Source of the DNA: CAZKVU01 sp964556475
GTDB taxonomy: Bacteria; Patescibacteriota; Microgenomatia; UBA1406; HO2-37-13b
NCBI GenBank assembly: GCA_964556475.1
Contig: CAZKVU010000022.1
Location: 1-12,377 of the forward strand
Direction of reading: 5' to 3'
Length of the DNA: 12,377 nucleotides
A program made the translations under genes and the position numbers. The stretch's first letter is position 1. Every line of letters begins with the position of its first letter. The notes under the pieces were generated by a model, which was not told the origin of the DNA, did not search any database, and worked only from the letters and a program-made list of their open reading frames with translations. Below are positions 1-6,382 of the stretch, one piece after another.

Positions 1-3
1 ATT

Positions 4-78
4 GGTGGCTGTAGCTCAGCTGGTTAGAGCGTCAGTTTGTGGAACTGAAGGTCGCGGGTCCGAATCCCGTCAGCCACC
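4..78 (+). tRNA. tRNA-His (GTG anticodon)
   Basis: The stretch folds as a complete cloverleaf. An acceptor stem GTGGCTG (5-11) pairs with CAGCCAC (71-77). The extra G at 4 faces C78, the G-1:C73 pair that identifies histidine tRNAs. The D-stem is GCTC/GAGC, and the anticodon stem TCAGT/ACTGA (32-36/44-48) encloses loop TTGTGGA with anticodon GTG at 39-41. The T-stem is GCGGG/CCCGT. After C78 comes only CA, so a full CCA is not encoded and must be added by CCA nucleotidyltransferase. The T loop reads TCCGAAT, with C instead of the usual U at position 55, which is unusual. Its promoter lies outside the window. Confidence 0.95.
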
Positions 79-90
79 CAAAAATTTTTT
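79..90 (+). terminator. possible T-tract terminator after tRNA-His
   Basis: An A-run (80-84) followed directly by six T (85-90) sits right behind the tRNA. The tRNA stems plus the T-tract could release RNA polymerase, but there is no separate GC-rich hairpin. The call is therefore weak. Confidence 0.25.
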
Positions 91-143
91 AGCTTTGGTT
101 AAACGTATCAAACTATTATTACCCTAAACGGGATTGGAACCTC

Positions 144-152
144 TGATATACT
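144..152 (+). promoter_or_regulatory. extended -10 promoter of the RibD_C-like gene
   Basis: TGATATACT is an extended -10 element: TGn followed by TATACT at 147-152, five of six matches to TATAAT. No -35 box is seen at the normal distance. Transcription should begin about 159-160, giving a leader of only about 3 nt before the ATG at 163. Confidence 0.55.
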
Positions 153-162
153 AGAAATTAGT

Positions 163-774
163 ATGAGAAAGATTATTGTTGTTGAATTTATTACCCTTGA
201 TGGTGTCATTCAAGCACCTGGCGACTCCAAAGAAGATGCAGCAGAAGGCTTTAGATATGGTGGATGGACGGGACCATACTTTGATAAAGATAGTGTCTTA
301 GGTGAAGAAATGGAAGAGCAAATGAAAAAGACATCTGGCCTCCTTCTTGGAAGAAAAACCTACGACATATTTGCAGGATATTGGCCAGAGCACACAGAAC
401 CATGGCCCCAAATCAACAGAATTTCTAAATATGTGGTCTCAAAAACCCTTAACAACCCAACGTGGGAAAATACTGAAGTGATAAATGACGTTGAAGGATT
501 GAAAAAACTGAAGAACTCTGATGGCCCAGATTTACAGGTTTATGGGAGTGCTAATCTCGTTCAAACATTAATGAAGCACGATTGGGTAGATGAATTTTGG
601 CTTAAGATATTTCCTATTACGCTTGGTACTGGTAAACGATTATTTGATAAAGGTACAATACCCGCTGCTTTCAAAGTTGTTGATTCTAAAATTTCCCCAA
701 GTGGCGTTATTATTGCATACTACAAACGTGGCGGAGAAGTTAGAACAATGTCTATGTTAAATAGTAGAGAATGA
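163..774 (+). CDS. dihydrofolate reductase-like / RibD C-terminal domain protein
   Basis: This is a 203-aa soluble protein of the RibD_C/DHFR-like family (YyaP/YwjB type), predicted to be a cytoplasmic NAD(P)H-dependent reductase of unknown substrate. Family signatures are visible. The N-terminus reads KIIVVEFITLDGVI (3-16). LLLGRKTYDIFAGYWP (about 60-75) is the nucleotide-binding strand and helix. VYGSANLVQTL (127-137) and DEFWLKIFPITLGTGKRLF (143-161) match the usual GSx-L and PxxLGxGKxLF core. Length is normal for the stand-alone family. It has no deaminase domain, so it is not a full RibD, and it is not a classical FolA. The start is ATG at 163, just behind an extended -10; no SD is visible. 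It ends with TGA, showing that UGA is a stop here. It converges with the peptidase operon across 72 bp. Confidence 0.88.
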   Translation: MRKIIVVEFITLDGVIQAPGDSKEDAAEGFRYGGWTGPYFDKDSVLGEEMEEQMKKTSGLLLGRKTYDIFAGYWPEHTEPWPQINRISKYVVSKTLNNPTWENTEVINDVEGLKKLKNSDGPDLQVYGSANLVQTLMKHDWVDEFWLKIFPITLGTGKRLFDKGTIPAAFKVVDSKISPSGVIIAYYKRGGEVRTMSMLNSRE

Positions 775-846
775 CTTTTGGTAAAAAATAATTTCCTGTA
801 AAGAGATTTCGGAATAATAAGTTCGGACAGCGTTCGGTAGCTGACC

Positions 847-2508
847 CTATCTCTCTATGGGGCAGCAAAATCCCTTTCCACCTATAAGTGCGCAGGACTT
901 CCCGCTATCTTGCGTGCACGTTGAAACTTGATCACACAATGCTGGGTTATCACAGGTGCAATCTATTTCACATCCTTCTGTCATTGGGGGAGTTACCGTG
1001 GGTGTTGGAGATGGACTCAATGCATCATTGAGTGTCTGGGTTGCATAGTATGAACCAACAGGGCCATAATCATTAACAGGTTTATCCTTAATTAGGATTC
1101 CTTCCATGAGATATCCGTTATTACCTCTGTATGCTGCTGAAGATGTACAGTTTTGATAGCAACCATCATTTGGGATATGCGACCAGACTGAACAGCTGGT
1201 ATCATATGTACAATTTCTATCCAGGTCCGCGGGCCTAAATGAAGAGTATGGATATTCATCGCGTAAGTTAAGCAATGCGTGACCCATCTCATGCGTCAAA
1301 ACGGCGAGTGGACCATTGAAGCCATCACATATAAGGACGATGTTTCCTGATGCAGCTGCTCGACATGGAATATTAAGCCCTTGAGCACTTTGTACCTCCT
1401 CCTCAGTTCTTTTGTAAACCATTACGAGAACGTCCGTTTTATATTGATTCATAAGTGATCTAAGTTCAACATCGTTTTGAGGCCCTTTGCAAAATAACCC
1501 AAGTCCTGAACATCTTTTTTCTAGACCTGTTTTACCTTGAACAGCTGTTATTGAAATTTTATTCATATAATTTCTCAAAACATTATTTTCCGAAAGTTCC
1601 TTCTTAAAGTACTCAACATATGAATAAAATTCATTCATTTCCTCTTCATTATAATTATCACTTACAAACAATATTCCAATGCTGTCAGGATCAGACATAC
1701 CCTGAAAGCGCCTTGATTTATAATTGTTAAATTTAGTTGATGCAATTTCTTGATTAATTTTGATGTGATCTATCATGTTTGGATCAATCAGTAGTGAAGC
1801 CCTTTTATCATTCCCTTCATGCGGGACTATCTCAATATGATCTATAGAACTGGAATATTCTAGTTCCGCAAAGTATGGAAGATTTTCTTGGTTGCTTAGC
1901 TTTGAGCCAAAAATTAAGGGATTTTGATTGACTATGGCATTTAGGCTAGTGCCCGATTTTATTTTTGTAGGCGAATTTGTACTGTTATAGGTAGAAAATC
2001 CATCTTGAAACATTTTCATATCTCCTTCATCTCTCGCATCTGAGTACTCATCTTTGACTTCAACAATAGTTTGGAAAAGCGGATTGGATTGATTATCAAA
2101 GGCAATTATATCGAAATCGGGCGAGCTGACTTGAGCAAATTCTCCAAAAACATATCCCCTTTTACCTTCAATTTTGTCGAATATCAATGTATCGGTTTTG
2201 TAATTATACGAAAAGAAAATGCCTAATTTTTCTTTTGTACCTTGTAGATCATTAGCTGATGTCGTTGATGATGATTGTTGTTGCAATGAACTTACTTGAG
2301 CAAACGATTGAGTGTTCATTGATGATTGTGATATTTTATTTGATATGTATAAGAGAGCACCGCTTATCGCAAATAGAGAAAAAACAGCAAAGGTAAGTGA
2401 TAGTTTAAAGAAGGATTTGTTAAAAAATGTTACGTTCTCAGTTTGTCCCTTTTCGTTTGCGGGCAACGTATTTTGGTTAGAGGAGTCAATTTTTATATGA
2501 TCATTCAT
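847..2508 (-). CDS. membrane-anchored M64-like zinc metallopeptidase with Cys-rich tail
   Basis: The protein has 553 aa. The N-terminus is a hydrophilic stretch (1-30) and one transmembrane segment (about 33-55), then a Ser/Gln/Thr-rich stalk (about 60-90), so the rest probably lies outside the membrane. The catalytic core is HEMGH (406-410) followed by LRDEY (415-419). HExxHxxxxLxDEY is the pattern of peptidase family M64 (IgA peptidase-like), with His406, His410 and probably Asp417 binding zinc and Glu407 catalytic. The upstream segment IGILFVSDNYNEEEM (about 277-291) resembles the M64 N-terminal part of the fold. After the protease domain comes a Pro/Thr/Ser linker (498-509) and a 44-residue tail with eight cysteines (513, 517, 519, 525, 531, 539, 548, 549), which could form four disulfides. 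It starts 3 nt after the stop of the gene at 2512-3108, so it is the second gene of an operon, probably translated by coupling; no SD is near the start. Confidence 0.85.
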   Translation of the reverse strand: MNDHIKIDSSNQNTLPANEKGQTENVTFFNKSFFKLSLTFAVFSLFAISGALLYISNKISQSSMNTQSFAQVSSLQQQSSSTTSANDLQGTKEKLGIFFSYNYKTDTLIFDKIEGKRGYVFGEFAQVSSPDFDIIAFDNQSNPLFQTIVEVKDEYSDARDEGDMKMFQDGFSTYNSTNSPTKIKSGTSLNAIVNQNPLIFGSKLSNQENLPYFAELEYSSSIDHIEIVPHEGNDKRASLLIDPNMIDHIKINQEIASTKFNNYKSRRFQGMSDPDSIGILFVSDNYNEEEMNEFYSYVEYFKKELSENNVLRNYMNKISITAVQGKTGLEKRCSGLGLFCKGPQNDVELRSLMNQYKTDVLVMVYKRTEEEVQSAQGLNIPCRAAASGNIVLICDGFNGPLAVLTHEMGHALLNLRDEYPYSSFRPADLDRNCTYDTSCSVWSHIPNDGCYQNCTSSAAYRGNNGYLMEGILIKDKPVNDYGPVGSYYATQTLNDALSPSPTPTVTPPMTEGCEIDCTCDNPALCDQVSTCTQDSGKSCALIGGKGFCCPIER

Positions 2509-2511
2509 ATG

Positions 2512-3108
2512 CTAGTCTAATTCTATCTCCGTTACATTTAACCAGTATTTATTTTCAATTATAGATCGATCATCTGCATCGCGGAAATCAAAATATCCGT
2601 TTGCCTTCACCATTTCATATGTTGGCTTTACAAATAGAATTCTAACAATATTCTTATCTTGATACATAACATGAGAACCGTTAGAAACTATAGTTTGGGC
2701 ACGTGTCTTATTAGAATATCTGTCTACAATTGTTTTATCAAGTTCACTGTCATGAACAAGAGCTTCGATACTATTCACCTTGTCCGATGTATACATCAGA
2801 AAAGCGCTTGCACTTGCTTCGGGTAGTAATTCAATCTGCAACGATGAAGCGAGGTTATTTGTTTTAACCGAACTAAACCCACTGCGTTCAAATGTAAAAT
2901 AACCCGGATAATAGAATTCACGAAATTCCCAAAATGTAGGCCCATCAATAGTTTTAGTCATGGATGATTTCTGTAAAAATTCATTCCACAAGTAATGACG
3001 CTTAAAAGCAAATAATCGAGATGACAGTTTTGGCTGTGCAAAAATAAAAATAAGCGCGATAATTATGAAGATTGCTGCTATAAATCCTATGCCTACTGGA
3101 GTTTTCAT
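2512..3108 (-). CDS. N-anchored extracytoplasmic protein, unknown function
   Basis: The protein has 198 aa. One hydrophobic segment at about 5-25 (GIGFIAAIFIIIALIFIFA) acts as a membrane anchor or signal. The remainder (26-198) is soluble, rich in Phe, Tyr, Ser and charged residues, without cysteines, and should lie outside the membrane. I recognise no family. It is the first gene of the operon with the M64-like peptidase: its TAG stop is separated by 3 nt from the peptidase ATG. It is divergent from the large membrane protein at 3139. A substrate-, partner- or inhibitor-like role for the protease is conceivable from the operon alone, but no motif supports any of these. The ATG at 3108 follows a TATATA box on the minus strand by 11 nt, and no SD is seen. 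Confidence 0.75.
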   Translation of the reverse strand: MKTPVGIGFIAAIFIIIALIFIFAQPKLSSRLFAFKRHYLWNEFLQKSSMTKTIDGPTFWEFREFYYPGYFTFERSGFSSVKTNNLASSLQIELLPEASASAFLMYTSDKVNSIEALVHDSELDKTIVDRYSNKTRAQTIVSNGSHVMYQDKNIVRILFVKPTYEMVKANGYFDFRDADDRSIIENKYWLNVTEIELD

Positions 3109-3118
3109 GATGTGTGCG

Positions 3119-3127
3119 GTATATACT
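3119..3127. promoter_or_regulatory. divergent promoter with palindromic -10 (GTATATAC)
   Basis: GTATATAC (3119-3126) is a perfect palindrome. On the plus strand TATACT (3122-3127) would start RNA near 3134, about 5 nt before ATG 3139. On the minus strand TATATA (3125-3120) would start RNA near 3113, about 5 nt before ATG 3108. The two -10 boxes overlap. A second minus-strand candidate, TGATAGTAT (3138-3130), is weaker. Confidence 0.45.
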
Positions 3128-3138
3128 TAATACTATCA

Positions 3139-4821
3139 ATGTTGGACACCAAAAATGATCGACTTTTTTTACCGCTCATTTTTTTTATAACTGGACTCTT
3201 GGTCTTTGATTTGTTTTTTAATGTTGGACATAGTGCCTATATGGATGGTAGAGTCCATATTACTACCATAACACAATTTTATCAGGCGATGCGTGCTGGA
3301 GATTGGAAACCGACCTGGGCTGATTCCTTTGCAAATTACGGGCTGCCAATTCCTCTTATTGCCCACCAACTTGTCTCATACGTCGGTGCATGGCTCACTT
3401 TTGTAACGAACGATGTGATTCTTTCATGGAAACTGATTATTCTTGCTGGCGCTCTTTTTTCAAATATAGGCTTTTACTATTTCTTAAGGATTTATTTTAA
3501 GCCTCTACCATCGTTTGTCGCAGTATTTTTGTTTAACGTTGCTCCGTATCGAATACTAAACCTATACATCCGTGAGGCTCTCCCTGAATTTTTTGCATCT
3601 ATCTTTTTACCTTTGATTTTAATCACTCTCTACTTTTTCATAAAGAAAAGAAGGATATGGACACTGCCGGCCTTAGCTTTACTTTGGGCAGGGCTTTCTC
3701 TTACACACCCTATGATGCTCGTCGTATCAACTACTATAGTGTTCCCATATTTTGTATTTTTACTCTTGGGAGAAAAAAATAAAGTGAGACTTGTCGTTAT
3801 CGCTGCCATAACGACATTATGGGGTTTTCTGATAGCTGCGTATTACCTTATACCGCTCAATCTGGAGATGGAGTATTTCTATTACGGAATTAGAAATCAC
3901 TTTAGTGTTGGTCAGGTTTTATATCTTCATAATTTCATTGACCCGAGGTGGTATTACTTTTATGAAAATGATATCTTGCATCGGGGTAATTTTGTTACCC
4001 CAGGCTTATATGAAGTGGTTATTACAATAGTTGCTGGTATGTACATTGTCGTTCGGCGCGTACTATATAAGGTAAAAAAGTTTGACATGCTCGATATGGC
4101 TGTTTTACTCAGCGTTGTGACGCTTTTTTTAACCACTAATTATGCCTCTTTTTTATATCGCTCAATCAACCTTTTAAGTAATATCCAGTTCCCATGGCGC
4201 ATGCTCTCGGCGTATATTTTTTTACCACCAATTATTATTGCCTATCTACTAAATAAACTCGACACTCAAAAGCTTAAAATATCGGCCTTAATACTCATCT
4301 CTTTCTTTGCAGTAATGCGCTTTCCACAGCTATATAGTAAAAATAACACTGATCATCCTATGAGCCGATATACATTTACACTAAGAAACCTTCATTCAAC
4401 TGGTATGAATCCAATATGGACCGGTGAAACTGAAGATTATCCCGTACACCCTGAAAAAGGTGCAATAATTGATGGTAATGGAGTAATTACTCAACGAACA
4501 CTTTCAAATTCATGGAGAAAATATACTGTCCATAATGATTCACCCATTCGCATGGCCGACTACACTTTTTATTTTCCTGGATGGAAAGTTTGGGTAGATG
4601 GCAATCCAGTTGAGATTCAGTTCCAGGACCCAGCGTATCGAGGAGTGATAACATATAATGTGCCCGCAGGGAAACACGAAATTTTTCTCAAATTTACGAA
4701 TACAAAGGTGAGAACGTTTGCAAATATTATCTCTCTTGTTGCATTCGGAAGTTTTTTATTAACCATTCCCCTTTTGAGGAGCAAAAGAGGAAGTCGATTT
4801 CTATATAAGATAATGAAGTAG
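3139..4821 (+). CDS. large polytopic membrane protein, PTPS-related/YfhO-like (GT-C-type) family
   Basis: The protein has 560 aa from ATG 3139. A GTG at 3112 would add 9 residues but lies upstream of the predicted RNA start. An N-terminal transmembrane helix is followed by an acidic loop motif MDGRVHI (Asp36) and then GDWKPTWADSFANYGLP (about 54-70). This is the layout of GT-C-fold glycosyltransferases in the 6-pyruvoyl-tetrahydropterin-synthase-related and YfhO-like membrane families. About ten further hydrophobic helices follow. The C-terminal part is soluble: FPGWKVWVDG (about 477-486) and VPAGKHEIFLKF (about 508-518) give the small beta domain common in YfhO-like proteins, then a last helix (about 527-546) and a basic tail. 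The expected role is transfer of sugar from a polyprenyl-linked donor to a surface polymer or protein. No donor or acceptor can be named. A second member of the family lies at 9689-11416. Confidence 0.75.
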   Translation: MLDTKNDRLFLPLIFFITGLLVFDLFFNVGHSAYMDGRVHITTITQFYQAMRAGDWKPTWADSFANYGLPIPLIAHQLVSYVGAWLTFVTNDVILSWKLIILAGALFSNIGFYYFLRIYFKPLPSFVAVFLFNVAPYRILNLYIREALPEFFASIFLPLILITLYFFIKKRRIWTLPALALLWAGLSLTHPMMLVVSTTIVFPYFVFLLLGEKNKVRLVVIAAITTLWGFLIAAYYLIPLNLEMEYFYYGIRNHFSVGQVLYLHNFIDPRWYYFYENDILHRGNFVTPGLYEVVITIVAGMYIVVRRVLYKVKKFDMLDMAVLLSVVTLFLTTNYASFLYRSINLLSNIQFPWRMLSAYIFLPPIIIAYLLNKLDTQKLKISALILISFFAVMRFPQLYSKNNTDHPMSRYTFTLRNLHSTGMNPIWTGETEDYPVHPEKGAIIDGNGVITQRTLSNSWRKYTVHNDSPIRMADYTFYFPGWKVWVDGNPVEIQFQDPAYRGVITYNVPAGKHEIFLKFTNTKVRTFANIISLVAFGSFLLTIPLLRSKRGSRFLYKIMK

Positions 4822-4829
4822 GCTTAAAT

Positions 4830-4845
4830 GTGATTGTGCAGTCAC
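4830..4845. terminator. weak hairpin between convergent genes
   Basis: GTGATTGTGCAGTCAC can form a six-pair stem (one G-T pair) with a GTGC loop, in the 31-bp gap between two convergent genes. The flanking A/T runs are short (TCAAAAAT on the right, AAAT on the left), so termination in either direction is only possible. Confidence 0.3.
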
Positions 4846-4852
4846 TCAAAAA

Positions 4853-5212
4853 TCATGAATAAAGAAACGAATTGTATATGAATATAATTAGCAATGATGC
4901 AAAATAAATAAATGCATGAATTGCTGCCAATTTTTTGTTATTCACTTTCTTTTTTAGTAAGTATTTACTCAGAATCACCAGCCCGATCAGAATTAAAGGA
5001 AAAAAGTAGATCATATGCAATACTTCTATTAAAGCCTCGCCGAAACATTCACCTGGTCCTTCACACGCAATCTTTTCACCTAAGAATAGATAGTTATAGA
5101 TATAAGGAAGCTTGATCAAAGCAGTGCCCAAAAAAAATGTATTGATCAAAGATATAACAATATAAAGCATGGTTAGGTTTATTTTAGCTTTGGCCATATT
5201 TTTAGTGTACAT
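4853..5212 (-). CDS. small integral membrane protein, unknown function
   Basis: From ATG 5212 the protein has 119 aa. An alternative ATG at 5197 gives 114 aa. The open frame reaches back to 5260, but that start would run through the divergent GNAT promoter and start codon and is unlikely. Three hydrophobic helices are visible: about 16-36 near the N-terminus (LYIVISLINTFFLGTALI), one after the CEGPGECFGEAL loop (HMIYFFPLILIGLVILSKYLL), and one at the C-terminus (IHAFIYFASLLIIFIYNSFLY). A basic KKKVNNKK stretch separates the last two. The loop with two cysteines (CEGPGEC) may lie outside. No family is recognised. The start at 5197 is preceded at 6 nt by TACACT and the start at 5212 by TATCAT at 10 nt, so sequence alone cannot choose between them. 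Confidence 0.65.
   Translation of the reverse strand: MYTKNMAKAKINLTMLYIVISLINTFFLGTALIKLPYIYNYLFLGEKIACEGPGECFGEALIEVLHMIYFFPLILIGLVILSKYLLKKKVNNKKLAAIHAFIYFASLLIIFIYNSFLYS
5204..5209 (-). promoter_or_regulatory. candidate -10 for the small membrane protein
   Basis: TACACT on the minus strand (5209-5204) ends 6 nt before ATG 5197, the spacing seen at other genes here. The competing box TATCAT (5228-5223) would serve ATG 5212 and overlaps the plus-strand GNAT promoter. Only one may be real. Confidence 0.35.
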
Positions 5213-5223
5213 TATGGTGTCTA

Positions 5224-5232
5224 TGATATGAT
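5224..5232 (+). promoter_or_regulatory. extended -10 promoter of the GNAT gene
   Basis: TGATATGAT is TGn plus TATGAT (5227-5232, five of six consensus bases). It ends 6 nt before the ATG at 5239, so the predicted first RNA base is the A of the start codon and the mRNA would be leaderless. No -35 or SD is evident. Confidence 0.6.
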
Positions 5233-5238
5233 GACTAT

Positions 5239-5679
5239 ATGGTAATTCGTTTAGCGACATCCTATGATAAAGACCAAATTTTAAATCTTTTCGATGAGTT
5301 CAGCGCTCTACTTCAAGCAAAGGAAATACCATCACAAGTGGGAGTAAAAATCTTTGATGAGATTATTGAACGAATCGATACCCACATATTTGTTGCAGAA
5401 GATGATGGGAAACTTCTTGGGCTCGTTACTCTATACTTGCTGCCAAATATTCGACATGGGTGGCATAGAGGACATATAGAGGATTTTTTTATAACGAGTG
5501 ATAAAAGAGGTAAAGGTATAGGATCTCAATTATTTAACTTCGCTAAAAAATATTGTAAGGATAATAATATTAAAGTTATTAAACTTGATAGTGGAAATGA
5601 ATTGACCGATGCACACAAATTCTATGAAAAAAATGGAGGAAAGACTACTGAGAGATTTTTTAGGATAGATATTGATTAA
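5239..5679 (+). CDS. GNAT-family N-acetyltransferase
   Basis: This is a 146-aa cytoplasmic protein, the standard length for a single GNAT domain that transfers an acetyl group from acetyl-CoA to an amine. HIEDFFITSDKRGKGIGSQL (79-98) contains the strand beta4 and the acetyl-CoA pyrophosphate-binding motif A, RGKGIG (90-95). HKFYEKNGG (126-134) is the C-terminal motif B with the conserved Tyr129 that often acts as general acid. FVAEDDGKLLGLVTLYL (51-67) is the usual beta2-beta3 pair. Substrate cannot be told. It starts directly behind an extended -10 and ends before a 294-bp interval that contains an artificial gap. Confidence 0.88.
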   Translation: MVIRLATSYDKDQILNLFDEFSALLQAKEIPSQVGVKIFDEIIERIDTHIFVAEDDGKLLGLVTLYLLPNIRHGWHRGHIEDFFITSDKRGKGIGSQLFNFAKKYCKDNNIKVIKLDSGNELTDAHKFYEKNGGKTTERFFRIDID

Positions 5680-5735
5680 TTGTTTCACCTAGAGTGCTTA
5701 ACAAAAACTTTACCATCCCTGATAATGCCTGGCCA

Positions 5736-5945
5736 CTGGAAATTTTCGCATGATTTACTTCAACGTATTAGAGAGAGGACTATTAAGGAGNNNNNNNNNN
5801 NNNNNNNNNNNNNNNNNNNNNNNNNNNNNNNNNNNNNNNNNNNNNNNNNNNNNNNNNNNNNNNNNNNNNNNNNNNNNNNNNNNNNNNNNNCTGGAAATTT
5901 TCGCATGATTTACTTCAACGTATTAGAGAGAGGACTATTAAGGAG
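5736..5945. other. assembly gap (100 N) flanked by a 55-bp exact duplication
   Basis: Bases 5736-5790, just before the Ns (5791-5890), are repeated exactly at 5891-5945 just after them. The copy length is 55 bp, identical to the second gap at 8770-8979. This fits two contigs that overlap by an assembler k-mer and were joined with a fixed-size N run. The real distance between the GNAT stop and the ATG at 5974 is then about 139 bp. No gene is seen in the collapsed interval. Confidence 0.9.
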
Positions 5946-5957
5946 CTATCAACATTT

Positions 5958-5966
5958 TGATATAAT
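5958..5966 (+). promoter_or_regulatory. extended -10 promoter of the SRPBCC gene
   Basis: TGATATAAT is a perfect extended -10 (TATAAT at 5961-5966). It ends 7 nt before ATG 5974, so RNA should start at 5973-5974. The AAGGAG at 5940-5945 lies upstream of this promoter and cannot be a ribosome binding site for the gene. Confidence 0.65.
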
Positions 5967-5973
5967 CTGACCT

Positions 5974-6351
5974 ATGGATGTTAATAAACTTTTAATAGAA
6001 ATAAATAAACCATTAAAGGAAGTTTTTCAATTTTGTATTACTCCTCCTAAAGCAAAGCTGTGGGTTCCTGATATTATTGATGAGACGACTAGCGAGTGGC
6101 CTATTAAAGTCGGAACTATTTACACTGAATTTAAGAGTAACGATTCATCATTCAATATTATTGTGATTGATTTTAAAGAAAATGAATACATTGAATGGAA
6201 AACAGAGAATGATAATTATCATGTCAGATACACATTTGAATTTATTGATCCAAATACAACACGACTTGCATATGTTGAGACAGGCGAAGTTAGTGAGCCA
6301 TTTACGCAAGAAGTCTTAGAAAAACTTAAGGAAGTAATTGAAACAGCATAA
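5974..6351 (+). CDS. SRPBCC-fold (START/Bet v1-like) protein
   Basis: This is a 125-aa soluble protein of the SRPBCC superfamily, a helix-grip fold with a hydrophobic ligand cavity. The order of elements fits: an opening strand LLIEINKPLKEVFQFCITP (6-24), a conserved Trp (AKLWVPDI, 27-34), then alternating strands (VGTIYTEFKS, FNIIVIDFKENEYIEW, YHVRYTFEFIDPNTTRLAYVET) and a C-terminal helix (about 110-125). It is slightly shorter than the usual 140-150 residues. The ligand or reaction cannot be read from the sequence; relatives include polyketide cyclase-like and AHSA1-like proteins. It is probably its own transcription unit and converges with the gene ending at 6383. Confidence 0.8.
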   Translation: MDVNKLLIEINKPLKEVFQFCITPPKAKLWVPDIIDETTSEWPIKVGTIYTEFKSNDSSFNIIVIDFKENEYIEWKTENDNYHVRYTFEFIDPNTTRLAYVETGEVSEPFTQEVLEKLKEVIETA

Positions 6352-6382
6352 AGGGCACTAGTAATTATTTTGTGAAACCTAG

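Noticed and set aside
808..843. Three TTCGG direct repeats (808, 822, 833) and a CAGC/GCTG mini-hairpin between convergent genes
   Set aside because: The repeat unit is five bases with uneven spacing and the stem is only four pairs with no T-run; this is within chance.
5940..5945. AAGGAG resembling a Shine-Dalgarno sequence before the SRPBCC gene
   Set aside because: It is 28 nt from the ATG and upstream of the perfect extended -10 at 5958-5966, so it would not be in the mRNA.
5736..5945. Tandem repeat or mobile-element terminal repeat around the N run
   Set aside because: The same 55-bp exact duplication occurs around both gaps with unrelated sequence, which points to assembly overlap and not to a mobile element.
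5680..5970. Open frame running through the first N gap
   Set aside because: It exists only because Ns contain no stops and because the 55-bp end is duplicated; after collapsing there is no credible coding sequence.
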